34,329 nucleotides of DNA from an uncultured Pseudomonadales bacterium (GTDB lineage: Bacteria > Pseudomonadota > Gammaproteobacteria > Pseudomonadales > Porticoccaceae), in NCBI GenBank assembly GCA_905478975.1, contig CAJQKW010000109.1:1-34329 (forward strand). The letters are read 5' to 3'. A program made the translations under genes and the position numbers. Shown piece by piece: positions 17,025-24,158 of this stretch. The notes beneath the pieces were generated by a model. That model saw only the letters and a list, made by a program, of their open reading frames with translations, was not told the DNA's origin and ran no database searches. The number at the start of each line of letters is the position of its first letter. The first letter of the stretch is position 1.

Positions 17025-18539
17025 CTAACGGCTTTCTCTCAGAACAATCAATTGCTCATGAAGCTCCGTTACAAGTGATTCATAACCTTTATGTTCAGCC
17101 AGATTAACGCTCTCACTGGGGTCATTTAGGTGATCAAAAAGCATTCGCGCCGTCACCTGGCCGCGTTGATCAAACCACTCTGTCATGGCATAACGATCGG
17201 TTTTAATCACATCTGCGGCGTGCCAGCGTGGAAACACCGCTGCTTTGCCTGGGGCGCTGCTATCGAGTAGCTGGCTAACGAAGCTATCTCCCTGCAACTG
17301 CGGAAGCATGGGCTTGCCCAACAGCTCGAGTACGGTGGGGAATATATCGACAAATTCGACCAAACCCTCGGCAACACCGACCCCCGGGTTCAAGATTGGT
17401 GTAGGCTCATCTCTTTTAGAGAGAGTGCTTTTAGAGAGGGTGCTTTCAGATAGAGTGCTTCCCAGCAGCCGCCCCATAGTCGATGTCTCGGTCAAGGCTG
17501 TTGGCAACTTAACAATTAGAGGCGTTCTTGTGGCCACATCAAAAGGCGAGTGTTTGACCCATAAACCATGCTCACCGAGACTAAAGCCGTGGTCTCCCGC
17601 GACTATAACAATGGTGTTGTCGTCGAGATTGAGCTGTTCTAATTTGGCTAGCAGTTTACCCACCTGAGCGTCCGAGTAACTGACGCTGGCAAGATAACCA
17701 TGAACCAGTTTCTTCGCCATAGCATCAGGTACCGGATGCGGTGCCTTGGGGATACCGTCAAATTTGCGCAACTCACCCCAGCTGTGGATGGCCTGGCGGG
17801 GTGCTCCCATCGGCATAAGTGGATTGCTGGCAAGGTTGATATCCGCTTCGTTATAAAGATCCCAGTAGCGGAGAGGCACAGTAAAAGGCAGATGAGGCTT
17901 TAAAAAGCCCACCGCCATAAAGAAAGGCTGATCGCGCTCACTGGCGGATTCAAGAGATGCTAAGGCCTGATCGGCAATCATGCCATCAAAGTAATGATTA
18001 TCCGGCACATCCGCGGCTTCATAGGCAGGGCCAACACGATTCTTTAGAAAGCTGGCAATGTTTTCCGCGCTCTGGTAATTGCGGTGCCCTATGCGCTTAA
18101 TCTTGCCCGTCGGATTCCAGGGTGGCGTGCTCCAGTCCGCCTTAGAATCCTCGGAAAAATGCAATATCTTGCCGATACTTTCGCTGTAGTAACCCTGCTT
18201 TTTGAGGTAACCAAACAGCGTTTCAGCCCCTTTGGCATCCTCATCAATACGCGCTTGATAACCGACGAAGCGTTTCTCCGTCGGTCTGATACCCGACATC
18301 ATACTCGCTCTCGACGCACCGCAGACCGGCACGTTGACATAGGCATTGGCAAACAGCACAGCCTCGCTGGCCAGGCTATCTATGTTCGGCGATTTAACCG
18401 CTGTGCTGCCGTAAGCACCCAGTTCGGGGCGCAGATCATCAATCATGATAAACAGCACATTGGCCGGCTTGGGGTCACTGGCAATAGCGTTGCACGCCAG
18501 TGACAGGCCACATACAACGGTTAAAAACAGATTCTTCAT
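17025..18539 (-). CDS. exported type I sulfatase, iduronate-2-sulfatase-like
   Basis: About 504 residues. A Sec signal peptide (MKNLFLTVV...LACNAIA) suggests the periplasm. The sulfatase fold begins with NVLFIMIDDLRPELGAYG (metal-binding Asp pair). The formylglycine signature is C73-G-A-S-R with a following MMSG, and the second metal site lies in GDHGFSLGEHGLW. The pattern is that of iduronate-2-sulfatase-like (SulfAtlas S1_7-type) enzymes, but the true substrate is unknown. ATG 18539 has GAAAGG seven bases upstream; the GTG at 18554 overlaps that site. A short in-frame repeat (STLSK/STLSE) sits in a loop before the C-terminal region. It is last in the minus-strand polysaccharide run. Confidence 0.92.
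   Translation of the reverse strand: MKNLFLTVVCGLSLACNAIASDPKPANVLFIMIDDLRPELGAYGSTAVKSPNIDSLASEAVLFANAYVNVPVCGASRASMMSGIRPTEKRFVGYQARIDEDAKGAETLFGYLKKQGYYSESIGKILHFSEDSKADWSTPPWNPTGKIKRIGHRNYQSAENIASFLKNRVGPAYEAADVPDNHYFDGMIADQALASLESASERDQPFFMAVGFLKPHLPFTVPLRYWDLYNEADINLASNPLMPMGAPRQAIHSWGELRKFDGIPKAPHPVPDAMAKKLVHGYLASVSYSDAQVGKLLAKLEQLNLDDNTIVIVAGDHGFSLGEHGLWVKHSPFDVATRTPLIVKLPTALTETSTMGRLLGSTLSESTLSKSTLSKRDEPTPILNPGVGVAEGLVEFVDIFPTVLELLGKPMLPQLQGDSFVSQLLDSSAPGKAAVFPRWHAADVIKTDRYAMTEWFDQRGQVTARMLFDHLNDPSESVNLAEHKGYESLVTELHEQLIVLRESR
17413..17457 (-). repeat. in-frame 15-nt tandem repeat in the sulfatase gene
   Basis: Three 15-nt units (17413-17427, 17428-17442, 17443-17457) that differ by one to three bases and encode STLSK/STLSE pentapeptides. 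They lie in a likely surface loop of the sulfatase. Confidence 0.8.
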
Positions 18540-18573
18540 AGAGCGGCCTTTCACTATCGAATTTAATGGTTTG

Positions 18574-20238
18574 TTAGTGCGCTGCAGGTTTGCCCTTAGA
18601 TAGCCCTGCCCTAACCCTATCCGGTTTCATAAAGTAGCGCAGATCCTGCTCGCTACCATCCCGTAACCATTGCCTTGGGAACTCAGCCGCTTTTGATCGT
18701 TCGCCTTCACGGAACACTGCACCATGACTAAACTTCTCAGTGTATGGGACACTTAAGCCATCGCGAGAATCCCCTAGACGAGCAAATAGCTTGCTGCGCA
18801 GATCGGCGACTACGGCCAGAGAGTCTGGATCGTGAATCAGGTTGTGCATCTCTTTAGGATCAGTACGCATATCATAGAGTTCTTCGGTATCCCAAAGACC
18901 GTGATAGGTAATAAATTTATAGTCGTCTGTCCGCAGCGCAAAGGTGGTGGGTGTGCTCGGATAATTAAACTCCCAGTAGTATTCATAGAGAAGATCATCG
19001 CGCCACTGGCTTTCTGATTCGCCTCGCGCCAGAGAATACAGGCTTTCTCCTTCAAATTGCTCGGGCGATTCGACCCCAGCAATATCCAGTATGGTCGGCG
19101 CAATATCGATATTGGCGGCAATCTCTTTAACCACATGATTAGTCTTCAAGCCATTACCCCAGGCTAAAAGCGGTACCCGCATGGATTCCTCGTAGGCATT
19201 GCGCTTATCGATTAGACCGTGCTCACCAAACATAAAGCCATTGTCACCCATCAGCATGACAATCGTGTCGTCGGCATGGCCATTGTCTTCGAGCCACTGG
19301 AACAGACGGCCGAGGCTCTCGTCCACAGCAGAGAGTGCTCGGTGGTAGCGCATCTTGTAGGCCTGAACATCCAGCGAGCTGTGATAGGGAAAGTCAACGC
19401 CGTGCCAGCTATTGCGCTGATTCTTTACCCACATCGGCTTACCCTCATAATTTTCAGGGGTATCAGCTTGGCTCTCAGGCACCGGAATAGTTCTGTCGGC
19501 ATACTGCTCCGTGTGACGTTGAGCCGGGGCAAAATTGGCATGTACCGCCTTGTGAGAAAGGTACATAAAGAACGGTTCTTCGCTATCGCGACTGTCCAGC
19601 CAATCCACGGCGTAATCGGTCAACTCATCAGTGATATAACCTTTTTGTTTAACCGGATCACCGTTGACATTGAGCATGCTCTGCTCGCCATTGGGTTTGG
19701 TGGGATAGTAGTGGCCCTGACCGGCAAAGCTAACCCAGTGATCAAATCCTGGTTGTGGATCATCAAGCTTACGTCCCGCTGGCGCCAATTCACCCATGTG
19801 CCACTTGCCGACAAAGGCGGTGTTGTAGCCGGCCTTTTGCAAGTACTCGGGAAAGAAAATAGTGCCTTCGCGGGGTGGCTTATTATTATCGACCACGCCG
19901 TGGTTGTGCATATACTGGCCGGTGAGGATCGAAGCGCGACTCGGAGAGCAGAGAGCCGTGGTGACAAAGGCATTCTCAAAATGCACACCCTCGGCGGCCA
20001 TACGATCCATATTCGGCGTGTCTATAACGGGATTCATAAAACCCAGTTCATCGTAGCGCTGATCGTCGGTGAGAACATAGATAACGTTCTTTGGCTTGTT
20101 GACCGGTTGAGCACTTTCTAGAACCGCACTTTGCCCGCCACCCTCTGTGTCATTACAACCAACCAGTGCCGAAATCAATATTGTTACAGCAGCCTTGCCT
20201 ATGAGGCTATTTGACCAATCGCGTTTAAAACCATTCAT
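18574..20238 (-). CDS. sulfatase lipoprotein (arylsulfatase / N-acetylglucosamine-6-sulfatase-like)
   Basis: 554-residue type I sulfatase. The N-terminus has a hydrophobic segment ending in the lipobox LVGC (Cys28), so it is probably membrane-anchored. NVIYVLTDDQRYDELGF carries the first metal ligands; the formylglycine motif is C97-S-P-S-R followed by ASILTG; the second metal site is MGDNGFMFGEHGLIDKRNAYEESMRVP. This last pattern is common in N-acetylglucosamine-6-sulfatase-like enzymes (S1_11 type), but that does not fix the substrate. ATG 20238 has AAGGAT eight bases upstream. It is 34 bp from the preceding sulfatase gene and 57 bp from the GH3 gene, consistent with one transcript. Confidence 0.93.
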   Translation of the reverse strand: MNGFKRDWSNSLIGKAAVTILISALVGCNDTEGGGQSAVLESAQPVNKPKNVIYVLTDDQRYDELGFMNPVIDTPNMDRMAAEGVHFENAFVTTALCSPSRASILTGQYMHNHGVVDNNKPPREGTIFFPEYLQKAGYNTAFVGKWHMGELAPAGRKLDDPQPGFDHWVSFAGQGHYYPTKPNGEQSMLNVNGDPVKQKGYITDELTDYAVDWLDSRDSEEPFFMYLSHKAVHANFAPAQRHTEQYADRTIPVPESQADTPENYEGKPMWVKNQRNSWHGVDFPYHSSLDVQAYKMRYHRALSAVDESLGRLFQWLEDNGHADDTIVMLMGDNGFMFGEHGLIDKRNAYEESMRVPLLAWGNGLKTNHVVKEIAANIDIAPTILDIAGVESPEQFEGESLYSLARGESESQWRDDLLYEYYWEFNYPSTPTTFALRTDDYKFITYHGLWDTEELYDMRTDPKEMHNLIHDPDSLAVVADLRSKLFARLGDSRDGLSVPYTEKFSHGAVFREGERSKAAEFPRQWLRDGSEQDLRYFMKPDRVRAGLSKGKPAAH

Positions 20239-20295
20239 GTATAAATCCTTAAATACTCTTATTGAATTTTTTTGTTTTTGTTTTTATTCTTGGCA

Positions 20296-22611
20296 TTAGT
20301 CTTTAACGCGCAGCTGAATACTTTTTAGATCAGCTCCACGAGACGACGAACCCACCATCAAGGTGAAGGCTCCGGGCTCGACTACCCACTCCATAGCACG
20401 GTTGTAATAGGCCAGCATCTCAGGCTCTACGGTAAAGCTAACGCGCTTTGACTCGCCCGCCAGTAGATAGATCTTTTCAAACCCCTTGAGCTCCTTTACC
20501 GGCCGGGTTATTTCGCTGTAATTGTCACGGACATAAAACTGTACCGTTTCATAACCCGCGCGATCGCCACTGTTAGTAACGGTCACCGATAGTTTGGTGC
20601 TCTCGGTTTTTTCAATGCTTTTGTTATCCAGAACTGGCTGAGAAAAAGCAAATTCGGTATAGCTAAGACCGTAACCAAACTCAAATAGATTGCGGGTCGG
20701 CGCATCGGCATATTTATGCTTGTAAGCCGAGGGTTTGTGGTTATAGATCGCCTGAGTGTGGCCGATGCTATAGGGCACAGTGATGGGCAATTTACCGCTG
20801 GGATTAGTCACCCCATAGATGATTTCTGCCAGTGCCTGTCCGCCCATTGCACCGGGCTCCCAGGCTTCAATAACAGCAGCACTGTTATCCACGACCCAGG
20901 GTTCAGCGATCGGTCGGCCATTAACCAAGACCACAATCACCGGTGTTCCAGTTGCGTGAATGGCCTGTACCAACTCAAGCTGTCGGCCGATAAGATTGAT
21001 CGACGAGCGGGCAACATTTTCCCCGGAGGTCTTGCCTTTTTTGTCGTAGCGCAGGGGGTTTTCACCGACTACCACAACCGCGACCTGAGACTGGCTCGCG
21101 CGCTTGGCGGCACCGAGAATATCCTCTGTAGAAAGATTTTTAACCTGTTTGCCAACATCGTAAAAATCAATATCTTTAGGACTGGCGGCAACTGCTCTTA
21201 GTCCTTCGAGTACGGTTGTGACATTGTTTTCTGGCTGTTGCAGCACCCAGTCCCCAAGAATCGTATGGTTGTCAGCATTGGGGCCGGTAACAAAGACTTT
21301 AGTGTTTTTTTGCAACGGTAGAATACTGGCGTTATTGGTTAGCAGTACGATTGCCTGACTCGCCATGTCCAGTGCCGTTTGCTGGTGGGCTGCGGTAAAT
21401 ACCGACTGTGCAACCAGGCTTTCATCGACGTAGGGATTTTCAAATAATCCGAGACGAAATTTGGCTAGCAGCATTGGGCCCACAGATGCATCTATGCGCT
21501 CCTCGGAGAGTCGACCTTCATTGACCAGTTCCACGAGAGGCTCAAGAAAGTCAGGCCCGTGCATATGCATATCCATTCCCGCATGCACGGTTTGGAAGAC
21601 CGCCTCCTTTTGACTGGTGGCAACTCGATGAAAGGTATGCAAGCGTTCGATGTCCATCCAATCACTGACCACAAAGCCTTTAAAGCCCCACTCCTCACGC
21701 AACACATCATTGAGCAGATAACGACTGCCATGGGCGGGTTCACCATTGATCTCATTGTGCGCAGCCATAAAGGTAAACACGCCGGCATCGACTGCTCGCT
21801 TAAAGGGTGGGAAGAAATCCTGGCGCAGACTGCGCTCGGAGACATCCATGGGTGACAGATTAATACCATTGATCGGATCACCACCGGCAACCCAGTGTTT
21901 GGCGTTGGCAATGACCTTCTGTGGCCCATCGAAGTCCCCCTGCTGGAGGCCCTCTATTGTTGCCACACCCATTTCAGCGACGAGGAAGGGATCTTCGCCA
22001 AAGGTTTCACCGACTCGACCCCAGCGCGGATCACGGGCTATATCCACATTCGGTGTAAAGCTCCAGTGAGAGCCTGTGGCGCGCATCTCACGCGCGGTTT
22101 CGACACTTGCCTGTTTAACGAGTCCAAGGTTCCATGAACTAGCCATGCCCAGAGGCGCAGGATAGACCGTGGAACCACTGACCATGGCGTTGCCGTGGAT
22201 CGCATCTATACCAATTAGCAAAGGGATACCCAAACGGCTCTGTGCCGCGTGGCGCTGTAATAAGTTAGCCTCAGTAGCGGTCAATACATGAAGGAATGAA
22301 CCGACTTTGCCGGTCTCGATAAACGCTGGAATCTGCGACGAGTGAAGATCGGGATAGAAACCATGGGCGTCACTCTTGGCGAGGTCATCAATGGACATGT
22401 GCTGCTCTGATTCAGCAGTGTGATCAATACCTACGTACTGACACATCTGCCCCACCTTCTCCTCCAGGGTCATCCGTGGCAATAGATCGGCCACCCGCTG
22501 CTCAGCGGTTAGGCTGGCGTCTAGGTAGGCGGGCAAAAGTTCACTGCTGATCGAGGTTAAGGACGCAGTAGAAATCAGTAAACCGGTAAAGCTAAGTAAT
22601 AATTTTTTCAT
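20296..22611 (-). CDS. GH3 family beta-glycosidase (beta-glucosidase/beta-xylosidase)
   Basis: 771-residue secreted glycoside hydrolase of family 3 with a Sec signal peptide (first ~22 residues). The TIM-barrel domain contains the conserved KHWVAGG (238-244) and nucleophile D317 in GFVVSDWMDIERL. A C-terminal alpha/beta sandwich follows (GENPLRYDKKGKTSGE), then an FnIII-like domain from about residue 660 (SVTVTNSGDRAGYETVQFYVRD). The layout is that of BglX. Clustered with a GH10 enzyme it could be a beta-xylosidase, but GH3 specificity cannot be read from these motifs. No clear ribosome site precedes ATG 22611. Confidence 0.94.
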   Translation of the reverse strand: MKKLLLSFTGLLISTASLTSISSELLPAYLDASLTAEQRVADLLPRMTLEEKVGQMCQYVGIDHTAESEQHMSIDDLAKSDAHGFYPDLHSSQIPAFIETGKVGSFLHVLTATEANLLQRHAAQSRLGIPLLIGIDAIHGNAMVSGSTVYPAPLGMASSWNLGLVKQASVETAREMRATGSHWSFTPNVDIARDPRWGRVGETFGEDPFLVAEMGVATIEGLQQGDFDGPQKVIANAKHWVAGGDPINGINLSPMDVSERSLRQDFFPPFKRAVDAGVFTFMAAHNEINGEPAHGSRYLLNDVLREEWGFKGFVVSDWMDIERLHTFHRVATSQKEAVFQTVHAGMDMHMHGPDFLEPLVELVNEGRLSEERIDASVGPMLLAKFRLGLFENPYVDESLVAQSVFTAAHQQTALDMASQAIVLLTNNASILPLQKNTKVFVTGPNADNHTILGDWVLQQPENNVTTVLEGLRAVAASPKDIDFYDVGKQVKNLSTEDILGAAKRASQSQVAVVVVGENPLRYDKKGKTSGENVARSSINLIGRQLELVQAIHATGTPVIVVLVNGRPIAEPWVVDNSAAVIEAWEPGAMGGQALAEIIYGVTNPSGKLPITVPYSIGHTQAIYNHKPSAYKHKYADAPTRNLFEFGYGLSYTEFAFSQPVLDNKSIEKTESTKLSVTVTNSGDRAGYETVQFYVRDNYSEITRPVKELKGFEKIYLLAGESKRVSFTVEPEMLAYYNRAMEWVVEPGAFTLMVGSSSRGADLKSIQLRVKD

Positions 22612-22670
22612 GATCGGTGTAAAAGGCCCTATTGTTTAATGGATATAATTAACGTTGTTTGTAATTAACG

Positions 22671-22730
22671 GTTTGTTACCCGACTGTTTGTTACGGGATA
22701 GTTTGTTACGGGATAGCTTGCTACTAAATA
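22671..22730. repeat. four 15-nt tandem repeats after the GH10 stop codon
   Basis: Units GTTTGTTACCCGACT, GTTTGTTACGGGATA (twice, identical) and GCTTGCTACTAAATA, directly downstream of the GH10 gene on the minus strand (its stop is at 22739-22741). The unit length is a multiple of three although it lies outside the gene. No stem with a U tract was found in the 127-bp gap. Confidence 0.88.
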
Positions 22731-22738
22731 GCTGTTTT

Positions 22739-24040
22739 TCATGTCAGATTAATCTGGGCACGCACAGTGTTTGCTTTCAATGGCACTGCAAAGGTACCGC
22801 CGTTAGCCGCGCTCACCTGCATATGGTAGAGCCCCTTATAGCCGGTAAAATTAACCTCTCCTCGACTATCGGTGATTAATTCAACCTCGGTAGACCAGCG
22901 TTTATTGACTAGGTCATGCCACACCTGGCCATTAGGTTTCAATCGCAAGTTGCGATCAACCAGTGCTGCATCGGGCTTTGGTACGCTGTTTTTAGCGTAC
23001 TCAAAGGGCGTCCAGGTAAGCAGTCCGGTCATCTGCGGATGACTGAAGACAGCGGTCATAAAGTCTTCGCTATAACGTGCCTGAAACTCTAAATCCGGAG
23101 TTTCAAAATCAAACTCGGTAACCTGTAACTCGGTATTTAGCGTGGCGAAATCATTCATAATAGAGAGCAACTCTTGCGGCGCTGTAGGCGCAAACCCCTT
23201 GGGGATATGTGCTTGAAATCCAATCCCTTGAATAGCCGCGCCCTGCTTCAAAAGGCCCTGTATATAATTAAAATAAAAGGTTCTGTGACGCACTGAATTC
23301 TTAGTTAGCACTCCGTAGTCGTTGATATAGCGTTTAACCTCGGGCCGAATCTGCTGCACCTGTTTGAACCAATCGACAGCGACCTCGGGACCGAGAATAT
23401 CCATAAACTCATGACTACTAAAAGGCTCGTTGAGCACATCCCATTCAGTTAGGGGATGGCCATATTGGCTGACCATTTTGTCGATATGGTCATTGAGTAG
23501 CTTGCGTAACTGCACTTTATTGCCCGAATATCTGGCATGTTCTGCTGCAGCTCGTCTGAAACCGGGCCAGATTAAACAGTGCCCTCGAACCGGGATACTG
23601 CGCTCTGCACACCAATTCATAAAAGGTTGGATGTACTGGAGATTGTTGTCATGGTGCTTCCACTTAAACGCATTCTCAGGGGTCAGTTTGTGGAACAGTA
23701 AATCGCAGTAATCTAAATGACGCTGTCTTATCTCCTGAGGATATGGGCTGCCATAGAGGCGCCTTAAGCGCGGTGCCGCACCAAAACCAAAATCATGGCG
23801 ATAGAGATTTGCTTTAACCGGCAGATTTGCCAGGGGCATGCCCGCAGCGTCTGTTACCCTGACATTAAAGCGGCCTTTGCGAAGCACTTCGATGCGCTGC
23901 TTAGCGTCTTTTCGCCAACCGGCACTGTCTTCCATACCGGCATAAGAACTGGCTGCAATAGAAAGGTTTTCAGCCTGTTTTGCGAACCCGAAAGACGGAA
24001 CGGCCGCTGCCACAGAAGATATAAAGCGTCGCCTGTTCAA
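22739..24040 (-). CDS. GH10 family endo-beta-1,4-xylanase-like enzyme, Tat-exported
   Basis: 433 residues. The N-terminus MNRRRFISS is a twin-arginine signal. A short beta domain ending in YRHDFGFGAA precedes the GH10 barrel; this N-terminal 'HDF-FG' strand is seen in a plant/environmental-type branch of GH10. ENAFKWKHH and RGHCLIWPG match conserved GH10 positions, the acid/base is E205 in VLNEPFSSHE, and the nucleophile is E309 in LQVTEFDFE. A small beta domain closes the protein. The start is TTG at 24040, with GGGTGG about ten bases upstream; no ATG keeps the Tat motif N-terminal. It would cut xylan-like backbones in the periplasm, feeding the GH3 enzyme. Exact substrate unknown. Confidence 0.9.
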   Translation of the reverse strand: MNRRRFISSVAAAVPSFGFAKQAENLSIAASSYAGMEDSAGWRKDAKQRIEVLRKGRFNVRVTDAAGMPLANLPVKANLYRHDFGFGAAPRLRRLYGSPYPQEIRQRHLDYCDLLFHKLTPENAFKWKHHDNNLQYIQPFMNWCAERSIPVRGHCLIWPGFRRAAAEHARYSGNKVQLRKLLNDHIDKMVSQYGHPLTEWDVLNEPFSSHEFMDILGPEVAVDWFKQVQQIRPEVKRYINDYGVLTKNSVRHRTFYFNYIQGLLKQGAAIQGIGFQAHIPKGFAPTAPQELLSIMNDFATLNTELQVTEFDFETPDLEFQARYSEDFMTAVFSHPQMTGLLTWTPFEYAKNSVPKPDAALVDRNLRLKPNGQVWHDLVNKRWSTEVELITDSRGEVNFTGYKGLYHMQVSAANGGTFAVPLKANTVRAQINLT

Positions 24041-24117
24041 AATCCAATTACCACCCGTATTCAGTTAAAGTAAAAGCAGCTCTAAAGTGACCCTATCTGC
24101 ATGTTTGAAGGCTATAA

Positions 24118-24144
24118 CCCTCCCAGCGAGAACCGCCAGGAGGG
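24118..24144 (-). terminator. hairpin after the TonB-dependent receptor gene
   Basis: On the minus strand CCCTCC...GGAGGG with further inner pairs (10 bp, 7-nt loop), 15 bp past the receptor stop. It has no T tract after it, so it may stabilise or attenuate the mRNA between receptor and GH10 rather than end it. Confidence 0.45.
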
Positions 24145-24158
24145 CAATAGTCGGAGCT

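Noticed and set aside
19219-20121. 300-codon plus-strand open frame
   Set aside because: It lies wholly antisense to the sulfatase lipoprotein gene, has no recognisable domain or ribosome site, and the sulfatase is unambiguous.
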